Under the pieces are notes generated by a model. It worked only from the letters and a program-made list of their open reading frames with translations, was not told the DNA's origin and ran no database searches. Below are positions 56,560 through 63,578 of a stretch of 64,000 nucleotides of DNA, piece by piece; the stretch's first letter is position 1, and the number at the start of each line of letters is the position of its first letter. Source of the stretch: a virus; IMG/VR virus record IMGVR_UViG_3300032245_001860, positions 186,001 to 250,000 of that record; one strand, 5' to 3'. The position numbers and the translations under genes were made by a program.

Positions 56560-56638
56560 TTTTTATGTCCCCTATAGTTATATTTATTTATCGCAAAATT
56601 ACCTAATTACCTTTATCTATATCCTGAATCTTATCCTG

Positions 56639-56645
56639 TATAAGT
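56639..56645 (+). promoter_or_regulatory. TATAAGT box before the clpX-like gene
   Basis: TATAAG begins 13 bases before the ATG at 56652. No Shine-Dalgarno site is present. The spacing is one base more than at the other five boxes of this type. The 92-base divergent gap holds no gene. Confidence 0.4.
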
Positions 56646-56651
56646 AATATT

Positions 56652-57995
56652 ATGACAAAAAGAAAAAATCATATTGCTTGTGTTTTTTGTGGAGATAACG
56701 CTTCAAGACAATTGGCGGAAAAATTAGAATATTTCTCAGCAAGAAATCGTGATGTATACCTTTGTGAAAAATGCTTTCATAGTTTTTCAGCTGGTACAGT
56801 CATGGGACAATTTCAATTAAATAATAAAATTTTGTCATTGATATCTTCTGTTGATGATAATGAAACAGTAGAAAATCTGAAAAATAAGATTGCTGATTAT
56901 GCACCATCATCAAAATATACAATAAGAAATACTTCAGTTGCAAAAGCCAAGATTGCACCAGCAGAAATTTATGATTTTTTATCACATTATGTAATTGGTC
57001 AAGAAAATGCAAAGAAACGAATTTCTTTAACAGTTTATGAACATATGAGAAATGCTTACAAGTCTGAACATAATGATAAGCATAATATATTGTTTTTAGG
57101 GCCTTCTGGTAGTGGCAAAACATTAATTGTAAACAGCATAGCGAAGAAATTAGATGTTCCATATGTTGCAACTGACGCTACTTCTTTTTCACCTACAGGT
57201 TTTCAAGGAGCTGATGCAGATTCTTGTATCCATGATTTGTATTTCAAGTCAGATAACGATGTAGAAACTGCTCAAAAGGGTGTTGTATTTATAGATGAAA
57301 TTGACAAGTTATCTTCTAACAATACAGGTACAAGATTGGAAAGTTTTAACTACTCTACTCAAAGTACACTTCTCAAAATGATTGAAGGTAAAAAAGTTAA
57401 AATACCAGCTAATTTGTCTGGAGATTCACCAACACCAGTTTACATTGATACCAAGAAAATATTATTTTGTTTTGGTGGAGCATTTAATGGATTAGAAAAT
57501 ATTATTGGAAAGAAACAAGGATTTTCTGGTAAGTCTATTGGTTTTAGAAATAGCGGAGATGAAGATTATGATATCAAGATGAGAATTTATGATATGTATT
57601 CTCAAATTTCTCATGATGTTTTAGCTGAAAGTCTAATATCATTTGGCTTATCAACTGAACTTGTCGGCAGAATACAAACAATTGTACCTTTGCGTCCATT
57701 GAACAAAGAAGAACTGATGTCTTGTCTTACAAGTTTAGACGATAGCCCTATTCGCAAAAACAAATTAATGTTTGCTGAGTCTAACCTTGAACTTGATTTT
57801 ACTGAAGATTTTTATGATGAAGTGATAGATAAAGCTGTGAAGACTGGTACAGGGGTTAGAGCTTTGAATTCTATTGTAAAATCTTCTGTATCAGGTGCAG
57901 CTTTTGAACATTTAGGCTTGCAAACAGTCAAGTCAAAAAGAATCATTATCACCAAAGAATGTGTGGACGACCCTACAAAATATGAAGTTTTTTAA
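56652..57995 (+). CDS. clpX: ClpX-like AAA+ unfoldase
   Basis: A 447-residue protein close to bacterial ClpX in length. The N-terminal zinc-binding domain has C10, C13, C38 and C41. Walker A 'GPSGSGKT' is at 150-157 and Walker B 'VVFIDE' at 211-216. The pore-1 loop reads GFQG (183-186) where ClpX has GYVG. The 'SIGFRN' segment keeps the IGF tripeptide (296-298) that docks ClpX onto ClpP. 'TELVGRIQTIVPLRPL' and 'GVRALNSIV' match the family's arginine-finger and sensor-2 regions. The zinc domain is divergent, so adaptor and substrate choice may differ from the host's. No ClpP gene is in the window. It could redirect host ClpP or remodel phage proteins alone. Confidence 0.92.
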   Translation: MTKRKNHIACVFCGDNASRQLAEKLEYFSARNRDVYLCEKCFHSFSAGTVMGQFQLNNKILSLISSVDDNETVENLKNKIADYAPSSKYTIRNTSVAKAKIAPAEIYDFLSHYVIGQENAKKRISLTVYEHMRNAYKSEHNDKHNILFLGPSGSGKTLIVNSIAKKLDVPYVATDATSFSPTGFQGADADSCIHDLYFKSDNDVETAQKGVVFIDEIDKLSSNNTGTRLESFNYSTQSTLLKMIEGKKVKIPANLSGDSPTPVYIDTKKILFCFGGAFNGLENIIGKKQGFSGKSIGFRNSGDEDYDIKMRIYDMYSQISHDVLAESLISFGLSTELVGRIQTIVPLRPLNKEELMSCLTSLDDSPIRKNKLMFAESNLELDFTEDFYDEVIDKAVKTGTGVRALNSIVKSSVSGAAFEHLGLQTVKSKRIIITKECVDDPTKYEVF

Positions 57996-58029
57996 AGGAT
58001 TTGAATAAAGAATCTGAAAATATAATAAT

Positions 58030-59112
58030 ATGCATTCTCAAATTCCTGAAAACCTAATAAAGCAAGCCTTGGAAATTCATAAAGAAAATACAAGGCTTGT
58101 TCGTTTAGCTGCCAATAGAAATTTTGCAGAATATTGGTTCACCTTACATACAAACCCAGAGGATATTAAACTTCAAACACAATTAGGAATTATGTTTGGC
58201 AGAGAATTTAAAAACTGGTGGCTTGATCTTTATGACAAGACAAAGCGGATAACGGAAATCAGGGGTCTTTTTGACAGAGATGTAATTCCTGGTGAGACAT
58301 TATTAGAATATGGAGCTGTCGAGAGACCTTATGATAATTCTTTAGGTCCTCATGGTATGGATCCAGCTGAATGGAATTTATTAGATGCAAGAATGAGACA
58401 ACTTGCACAATATTTATATGTTTGGATTTTTAGAGTTAGTATGTCTGGAGATAGAACTAACTATGTAGCATTTTTAGGAAGAAATCCATCTCCAGTGAAT
58501 TCATCATCTTCAAGTACTTCCTCTCCATCAATGAGTTCTGAACAAATATTAGAGAAAGCCATTCCTCAAAAACTTTTTGATGAATATCAAGTAAGCAAAC
58601 CAAATGATCCTTTCGTGCAATCTTATGCTTATATAAAGAGAGAGGTCACTGCATTTTTTGTAAGAGCTTTCAGTTTTTCTCAAGAGGGAAAAATAGCAAG
58701 AGGGCATTTCTTGCAACAATTGAATCCTAACAAATTTGATTTTGATGAATATTGGAATTCTCTACCAAGCAGATATGCAAATGTTCCAGAGATTGTTGCA
58801 ATTTTAGATAAATCAATAACTTTATCTCCAGCAAGCACAATTGCAGTTGAAAAGCTCAGCACTTTGGGAACAAGTGCAGGATCTCAAGAAGCAGATTCAG
58901 ATGAGATCAAGAAGACTTTGGAAGCATTAATAAATAAAATTAGAGAAATTGAAGTTGAGTCTTTACAAGAAAATTTAGTAAAAATTTATGGAAATATTGC
59001 TAAAGTTACAAGACCATTCCTTGAATTTTATAATACATCTACAAAGTTAATGGGCGGGATCGGTTCATTATCTGGTGGTCAAGATACATATTCAGGTCGA
59101 AGGAGATTTTAA
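58030..59112 (+). CDS. Protein of unknown function, probably structural or assembly
   Basis: A 360-residue protein. A TATAAT box starts only 9 bases before the ATG, and no Shine-Dalgarno site is visible. The N-terminal half is helical and tryptophan-rich ('FAEYWFTLHTNPEDIKL', 'REFKNWWLDLYDK', 'QYLYVWIFRV'). A serine-rich linker lies near residues 155-175, and a helical C-terminal region ends 'GGQDTYSGRRRF'. It begins a compact set with the 59115 and 59695 genes, which share short alanine-rich N-termini. A role in virion assembly is suggested only by that context. Confidence 0.68.
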   Translation: MHSQIPENLIKQALEIHKENTRLVRLAANRNFAEYWFTLHTNPEDIKLQTQLGIMFGREFKNWWLDLYDKTKRITEIRGLFDRDVIPGETLLEYGAVERPYDNSLGPHGMDPAEWNLLDARMRQLAQYLYVWIFRVSMSGDRTNYVAFLGRNPSPVNSSSSSTSSPSMSSEQILEKAIPQKLFDEYQVSKPNDPFVQSYAYIKREVTAFFVRAFSFSQEGKIARGHFLQQLNPNKFDFDEYWNSLPSRYANVPEIVAILDKSITLSPASTIAVEKLSTLGTSAGSQEADSDEIKKTLEALINKIREIEVESLQENLVKIYGNIAKVTRPFLEFYNTSTKLMGGIGSLSGGQDTYSGRRRF

Positions 59113-59114
59113 TA

Positions 59115-59690
59115 ATGTCAAAATTTGTCAAGGTTGCAGCTCCAGCACCTATAAATTTTAGTAAACTTGCTTATGGAATGTTTAAAAATTTTCCACAAAT
59201 TCAAATGGCATTAAAAAAAATGTTTCCTGGGTGGAATCCATTAAATCCTTTAGATGTTACTAATAAATTTTTAGAAGCATTGCAAGATGAAGAATTCCAG
59301 GATTTAGCTATCACATTAGCTCAACAATTTATTTCACATAGGGGTCAAAAATTAAACATAAATGAAAGAGATATGTTTAAGAATTATGACTACTATTTCA
59401 AGACTAAAGGCACACCATTGCCTGGTATGTCTGCAGATTTAATGCCAACTATTGGCGCTGGTGCATATCAAGCTACCACTGCTCAAATGCCAAAAGCAGA
59501 AATAGTTCCAACAAAAACATTTTCTGCTATTATGGATGAAATCAAAACAATTACTTCAGAAGTTGGTTTTCAAACTTTAGACCCTGCAGCTAAAAGAAAA
59601 ATACTATCAAATAAAATTGGTCAATACACGAGAGAATTAGCTCCTTTTAGAGAATATCTTAAAAAGAACTTCCCGGTATTTTATCACTAA
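59115..59690 (+). CDS. Protein of unknown function, structural cluster
   Basis: A 191-residue protein two bases after the previous stop, with AAGGAG about ten bases upstream. It starts 'MSKFVKVAAPAPINFSKLAY', an Ala/Pro-rich leader like others in this region. The body is helical ('VTNKFLEALQDEEFQDLA', 'LAQQFISHRGQ') and ends 'YLKKNFPVFYH'. No domain is recognised. It is followed after 4 bases by the 59695 gene. Confidence 0.68.
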   Translation: MSKFVKVAAPAPINFSKLAYGMFKNFPQIQMALKKMFPGWNPLNPLDVTNKFLEALQDEEFQDLAITLAQQFISHRGQKLNINERDMFKNYDYYFKTKGTPLPGMSADLMPTIGAGAYQATTAQMPKAEIVPTKTFSAIMDEIKTITSEVGFQTLDPAAKRKILSNKIGQYTRELAPFREYLKKNFPVFYH

Positions 59691-59694
59691 GATT

Positions 59695-60393
59695 ATGAAA
59701 ACAGATTACATTGCACTTGCAAAATACTTAGATAAAATTGGCAAATACAGACAGGCTGATAGTGTAGAAAAATTCCTCAGATCTGCTCAATATTCTGCTG
59801 CACCTACATATCAATCAGGTGGTCCAAGAAATCAGTTTACTGGCGGATATTTTGATGCTACTGCAATGGGAAGACAGCAAGCTGGATTTAATGCTTCTTT
59901 GCAAGAAGGAATTGGAGCTGAGTCAAATATTGAAGGCATTTTGCCATTGACTCCAGATCAAATGAAGAGTATGTCGCCTGAGGACATATTTAATTACAAT
60001 ACTGGTATAGGAGAACGGCTTGTAGCAGATGCAAATAAATATACTGGACCAAGCAAATTTCAACAAATTATTATGTTGATAAGCCAAAGATTGAATACTG
60101 CAACACCTGAGGCAAAATCACAAATTTTTCAAGGTTCTTTAGAAGAACTTATATCTTCAGAAATAAGTAATCTTGTTTTAAATGGCACACCTCAGAACTT
60201 AAATGTAAGTCTGCAATACCTGAGAAACATTGGTATTCCAGAAGTATTTAGTAGAACTGTACCTAATGCAATACAATTTGCTTTATCATCTATGATGATG
60301 GATTCAAATCCACAAACAAAACAAAGATATAATCAATTTGTAAATGATCCAACAATAAAGCAATACGCTCCAACTTTCAATCCAATCCAATAA
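59695..60393 (+). CDS. Protein with N-terminal LDxxGxYxxAD motif
   Basis: A 232-residue protein that begins 'MKTDYIALAKYLDKIGKYRQ' followed by ADSVEKFL, the clearest copy of a motif also found at the C-terminus of the 43886 gene and at the start of the 62517 (minus) gene. The remainder is Gln-, Asn- and Ser-rich, with 'GGPRNQFTGGYF' and 'LISQRLNTATPEAKSQI'. No ribosome site is evident; coupling to the gene 4 bases upstream is likely. It is probably a virion or assembly protein. Confidence 0.68.
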   Translation: MKTDYIALAKYLDKIGKYRQADSVEKFLRSAQYSAAPTYQSGGPRNQFTGGYFDATAMGRQQAGFNASLQEGIGAESNIEGILPLTPDQMKSMSPEDIFNYNTGIGERLVADANKYTGPSKFQQIIMLISQRLNTATPEAKSQIFQGSLEELISSEISNLVLNGTPQNLNVSLQYLRNIGIPEVFSRTVPNAIQFALSSMMMDSNPQTKQRYNQFVNDPTIKQYAPTFNPIQ

Positions 60394-60397
60394 TCAG

Positions 60398-60404
60398 TAT
60401 AAAT
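60398..60404 (+). promoter_or_regulatory. TATAAAT box before the macro-domain gene
   Basis: TATAAATA begins 12 bases before the ATG at 60410, identical to the T4 late-promoter octamer. There is no -35 hexamer (TTTCAA is the best match) and no Shine-Dalgarno site. Confidence 0.5.
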
Positions 60405-60409
60405 AATTT

Positions 60410-61180
60410 ATGACTGACAAATGCCCTATTTATCTTGGCAACAATTGTGTATTAAAATCTTTATTTACTAAACAATTCAATTCAAAAATTTTTGGTGTTG
60501 AGCTTAAACAACTTGACGAAAAATATCAAGTTAATTGCGAAGGCCTAATTTCTAAATGTTCTTTTAAAGAAGAAATCTTGCCAGAAGAACAAGTAGAGCA
60601 AAACGAACAACCGCAAGATCAAGAGCCTCAAGAAGAAATTGTTGAAGAAATACCTCAAGTCAAAGTTAGTATTCATCAAATAGAAAATCCTTATTTAGTA
60701 AAAGCTGATATTTTGGTATATCCAGCCAACAATGTACTTACCATTGATGATCCGTTGCTGAATAGACTTTCTTATAATCAAATCCAAAAAGAATGCGACA
60801 AAATGCCTAAACCTATAAATATGGGAAGCGTTTATGTAACTTCTAATGGTGGAGAAAATTCTAAGGTACAGCCTAAAAAAATTATTCATGCTGTTGTAGC
60901 TGGTGAATCAAGACTTGTAAATGAAGCTGATACTAAACTTGCGATACGAAAAGCATTACACTTAGCAAAAGAATCAAAAGCAAGAAATATTGTTATGTTA
61001 CCTCCTGATTGTGGTACACATGACATTCAAGATGCTGCAAGAGTTCAACTTTCATCTATTTATACTTTTTTGCAAACAGAAAAAGATATTACATTTAAGA
61101 ATATTTTCATTGTCATGGAAGACAAGGAATCTTATGATGTTTATAAAGAATACTACAAAAGAGTCTTTAAAAGTAGGTGA
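60410..61180 (+). CDS. Macro-domain (ADP-ribose-binding) protein with cysteine-rich N-terminus
   Basis: A 256-residue protein. Residues about 1-55 contain four cysteines ('CPIYLGNNC' and 'NCEGLISKC') that could bind metal. An acidic Gln/Glu linker follows (about 58-82). Residues about 85-250 form a macro domain: 'KADILVYPANNVL' (family: DIVNAAN), 'MGSVYVTSNGG', 'KIIHAVVAG', and 'NIVMLPPDCGTHDIQDAARV' (family: phosphate-binding loop). The loop after NN lacks the glycine-rich stretch of hydrolytic macro domains, so binding without hydrolysis is possible. It may read or reverse ADP-ribosylation or bind ADP-ribose made during host defence; this is inference. Confidence 0.75.
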   Translation: MTDKCPIYLGNNCVLKSLFTKQFNSKIFGVELKQLDEKYQVNCEGLISKCSFKEEILPEEQVEQNEQPQDQEPQEEIVEEIPQVKVSIHQIENPYLVKADILVYPANNVLTIDDPLLNRLSYNQIQKECDKMPKPINMGSVYVTSNGGENSKVQPKKIIHAVVAGESRLVNEADTKLAIRKALHLAKESKARNIVMLPPDCGTHDIQDAARVQLSSIYTFLQTEKDITFKNIFIVMEDKESYDVYKEYYKRVFKSR

Positions 61181-61184
61181 GACC

Positions 61185-61529
61185 ATGGATATAGTTAATG
61201 ATTTTAAAAATCCATCAAACTTATTGGTAGCATTATTAGACAGCATAAATAAGCCATTATGTATTATTGATGATAATGGAAATACATTGTTGAATAATCA
61301 AGCTAAAGAGTTAAAAAGTCGGGGATTTGATATAGATTTCCACTCAAGCAAAATAAAGAAAAATACTACTGCTACCATCCTACATAAAGGCACAAAATAT
61401 AGTATTGAAAAAAAAGATATCAATCATGGGACAAATAGTTGTGTTTGTACTGTGAGCGAAGAAGATGAAACTATTGCAAGACTGACTGAATCTTCTCAAA
61501 AATTAAAAAAAGTTCTAAGCGTTTTGTAA
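61185..61529 (+). CDS. PAS-like domain protein
   Basis: A 114-residue protein starting at ATG 61185 with AGGTGA just upstream, right after the macro-domain stop. A longer frame to 60990 would lie inside that gene. The sequence 'LLDSINKPLCIIDDNGNTLL' followed by NNQA matches the start of a PAS domain, then 'TILHKGTKYSIEKKDI'. It ends in a short heptad-like helix ('ARLTESSQKLKKVLSVL'). There is no kinase or effector domain, so it could be a lone sensor or a dimerisation module. The context with a macro domain suggests signalling or defence modulation but does not prove it. Confidence 0.68.
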   Translation: MDIVNDFKNPSNLLVALLDSINKPLCIIDDNGNTLLNNQAKELKSRGFDIDFHSSKIKKNTTATILHKGTKYSIEKKDINHGTNSCVCTVSEEDETIARLTESSQKLKKVLSVL

Positions 61530-61550
61530 TTTCTTCTGAAGGGGGTAATT

Positions 61551-62006
61551 ATGGAAGAAAACGAAATTGGTATAGAACAGCTTAAGACCGTCTACAAAGC
61601 CCAAACTGAAGCCTATTTAGAGTTTAATATGGCTTTGATCAATATTCTTTCAAATCAGAAAGACATCTTGACAAAAGTAGAATCATTGAAAGTATTGTCT
61701 GAAGATGAATTCAGAAATCTTTCTCAAGAATATCATGCTCTTGAAAAACTATTTATAAACTTTCAAAATAGTCAAGTTTTGAGAGATGACTCATTAGAAG
61801 GCACAACAGATGACTTCAAAGCTACCATTACTAATTTCAATGAAGATATAAATTCATTGAAATTAGAAGTAAAAAAACTAACTTCTATGCACTGGGATAT
61901 CAAAAACTCTTGGAATAAATTAGCGTGGACTGTCGGTGGAATTTTAGCTTTCATAACAGCCATGCAACTTTTGACAGGTAAGGGTTTGCTTGATATATTT
62001 AAATAA
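61551..62006 (+). CDS. Tail-anchored coiled-coil membrane protein
   Basis: A 151-residue protein with GGGGG and a good spacing before the ATG. Most of it is a long coiled coil ('LKTVYKAQTEAYLEFNMALI' to 'INSLKLEVKKLTSMHWDIKN'). One C-terminal membrane segment lies near residues 125-145 ('LAWTVGGILAFITAMQLL'). The layout resembles XhlA-type phage proteins, which sit in the membrane and assist holin-mediated lysis. A lysis-accessory or envelope role is possible. The stop overlaps the next start (TAATG). Confidence 0.7.
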   Translation: MEENEIGIEQLKTVYKAQTEAYLEFNMALINILSNQKDILTKVESLKVLSEDEFRNLSQEYHALEKLFINFQNSQVLRDDSLEGTTDDFKATITNFNEDINSLKLEVKKLTSMHWDIKNSWNKLAWTVGGILAFITAMQLLTGKGLLDIFK

Positions 62007-62236
62007 TGCCTACAGTAGCTTGCTTTTGTGAAAAATGCGGAAAGAGTTTTTATATGAAAGATGAAATGTATCATCCAATGTCTAAAAATCCTTTCCGCAT
62101 GTCTAAAAAACAAAAAGAAATTCCTAACACTTGGGAGGATTGGATTTTGCATGTATCTTCAAATTGTGAAGAATGTAGATTGCCTTACACCCCTTCAAGT
62201 TGTTATAAGGACTTAGATAGACTAAAAGGGGGCTAA
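62006..62236 (+). CDS. Small zinc-binding protein
   Basis: A 76-residue protein starting in a TAATG overlap. Cysteines occur as 'CFCEKCGKSF' and 'NCEECRLPY', with one more near the end, giving a plausible zinc ribbon. The middle is basic ('RMSKKQKEIPNTWEDWILH'). It ends in a 4-base convergent overlap with the 62233 (minus) gene. Function unknown. Confidence 0.7.
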   Translation: MPTVACFCEKCGKSFYMKDEMYHPMSKNPFRMSKKQKEIPNTWEDWILHVSSNCEECRLPYTPSSCYKDLDRLKGG

Positions 62237-62517
62237 GACATATCTGGATGAGACAAATTTTCTTCAAAGCTATTTATAATGCTTCTAAGAGTTTCGGCAC
62301 TTAAATTGCCTTTATCGTCAAATTTAATATTGTTGTGTTGTGCAAGATCAAATAAAATTCCACCAATAAATTCATTCATTGCTTGATCTGCATTTATGGA
62401 AGATTTTGATTCTTCTTTATCTTCAATGGGTATTTCTGATATAATATCATCAGCTTCATTTTCTAAGCCCATTTCTGCCAATTCTTGAGCTATTTTTATC
62501 AAAGCATAAGTATTCAT
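62233..62517 (-). CDS. Small acidic protein with N-terminal KIAQ and LxxxGxxxxAD motif
   Basis: A 94-residue acidic protein starting 'MNTYALIKIAQELAEMGLEN' followed by EADDI. Both the 'KIAQ' tag and the LxxxGxxxxAD motif recur in other genes here. The rest is acidic and helical ('FIGGILFDLAQHNNI', 'SAETLRSIINSFEENL'). It follows the zinc protein gene at 62520 by 2 bases and ends in a 4-base convergent overlap. Probably a small virion or assembly protein. Confidence 0.65.
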   Translation of the reverse strand: MNTYALIKIAQELAEMGLENEADDIISEIPIEDKEESKSSINADQAMNEFIGGILFDLAQHNNIKFDDKGNLSAETLRSIINSFEENLSHPDMS

Positions 62518-62519
62518 AT

Positions 62520-62783
62520 TTATCCCGTTTTGAAAATCTCAGAAAACAATTTGTCAATATAATCTTTGGAAGCTGTTCTGTTATTCCCATTATGCTTGTT
62601 ACAAAGATTTTTTCCAATAAAAGAGTTCATCCATGGTTGGTTTTGTGCGTGTTGTAAAATAAATATGGTACCACATTTATTACGGCAGAATAAACCACCA
62701 CAAAGAGCACAAGTTGCGGGGTATAGCATAGGCTCTCCGCAAACTTCACACAGAGGAGGAGTTTTCTTTCTATTTCTTGGCAT
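62520..62783 (-). CDS. Small zinc-finger protein
   Basis: An 87-residue protein from ATG 62783 ('MPRNRKKTPPLCEVCGEPM'). A TTG at 62819 would add 12 residues and cannot be excluded, since a TATATC box lies 14 bases before it. Cysteines are arranged as 'CEVCGEPM', 'CALCGGLFCRNKCG' and 'LCNKHNG', suggesting a HIT-type or cross-brace zinc fold. It is divergent from the lytic transglycosylase gene. Function unknown; a protein or nucleic-acid adaptor is possible. Confidence 0.65.
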   Translation of the reverse strand: MPRNRKKTPPLCEVCGEPMLYPATCALCGGLFCRNKCGTIFILQHAQNQPWMNSFIGKNLCNKHNGNNRTASKDYIDKLFSEIFKTG

Positions 62784-62828
62784 ATAGTTGTTAAGATTTG
62801 GATTCACGTCATTTACCAACTTTTGATG

Positions 62829-62834
62829 ATATAA
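62829..62834 (+). promoter_or_regulatory. TATAAT box in the divergent gap before the lytic transglycosylase
   Basis: TATAAT lies about 65 bases before the chosen ATG, allowing a normal leader with the GGAAAGG site. No convincing -35 hexamer is seen 17 bases upstream. Confidence 0.3.
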
Positions 62835-62898
62835 TCATTAGTTATTAATACATTAAAAATTTCAAGTAATTCCTGCTTGAAACGGAAAGGATATGCAA

Positions 62899-63528
62899 AT
62901 GATTAATATTATAAGAATATTAATTGCTTTTATATGCATGCTGATAACAGTAAGTGCAGTAAAAGCTAAAGAAATTAATCAAAACGCTAAGGCATCCGTG
63001 TCAAATAGTGTAAAAAACAAACTTGATAAAAAAGAAAAAATCTTTAAATTTATCAAACTTGTTCAGCCAAAGTATTCAGCGTCTTATATTAAAAAAATTG
63101 TTGATGCAATATTCAAATATAGCGCAAAGTACAAAATTGACCCATATATCATTACAACAACTGCATATATTGAAAGTGAATTCAATATGAAAAGTGGTCC
63201 TTGTGATGGAATTATGCAAATATACAGACCAACATTAAGATGGTTAGATCCCAAGAAAGAATACAATGTCAATACTATTGATGGAAATATTGGACTTGGT
63301 ACTAAAGAACTTTCCAGGCATTACAATTTCAAGTATGTCAGAGGTCGTCAAATGGATCGTTCTTCAAATAATTTCAATGCTTTAAAATTAATGTGGGGCA
63401 AATATAATGGAGCTGGACCAGATAGTAGTTATGTAAAAAAATGTTTTAATGTCTTAAGAAGATTAGGTATTAAAAATGTTTCAGAAATAGAAATAATACT
63501 TCGAAGAAAACAACTTTGGTCTAAGTAA
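62899..63528 (+). CDS. Secreted lytic transglycosylase (SLT/lysozyme-like fold)
   Basis: A 209-residue protein from ATG 62899. GGAAAGG lies 8 bases upstream; the ATG two codons earlier is too close to it. An N-terminal signal peptide ('IIRILIAFICMLITVSA') has a likely cleavage after 'AVKA'. The SLT domain has the catalytic glutamate E92 in 'AYIESEFN', followed by 'GIMQIYRPT' and 'NIGLGTKELS'. It would cleave peptidoglycan in the periplasm or wall, fitting lysis or localised wall opening. A TATAAT box at 62829-62834 in the divergent gap may drive it. A strong terminator follows. Confidence 0.88.
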   Translation: MINIIRILIAFICMLITVSAVKAKEINQNAKASVSNSVKNKLDKKEKIFKFIKLVQPKYSASYIKKIVDAIFKYSAKYKIDPYIITTTAYIESEFNMKSGPCDGIMQIYRPTLRWLDPKKEYNVNTIDGNIGLGTKELSRHYNFKYVRGRQMDRSSNNFNALKLMWGKYNGAGPDSSYVKKCFNVLRRLGIKNVSEIEIILRRKQLWSK

Positions 63529-63531
63529 AAA

Positions 63532-63559
63532 AAAGAGGAGAGCAAATGCTCTCCTCTTT
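63532..63559. terminator. Bidirectional terminator between convergent genes
   Basis: A perfect 12-bp stem, AAAGAGGAGAGC (63532-63543) with GCTCTCCTCTTT (63548-63559), and a 4-base loop. Eight A on its left give a T tract on the minus strand. It serves the plus transglycosylase gene and, more strongly, the minus gene at 63579. Confidence 0.88.
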
Positions 63560-63578
63560 CGAATTGTAAACAGAAAAA

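Noticed and set aside
60990-61184. Upstream extension of the PAS-like gene to 60990
   Set aside because: It lies wholly inside the macro-domain gene in another frame. ATG 61185 has AGGTGA directly upstream.
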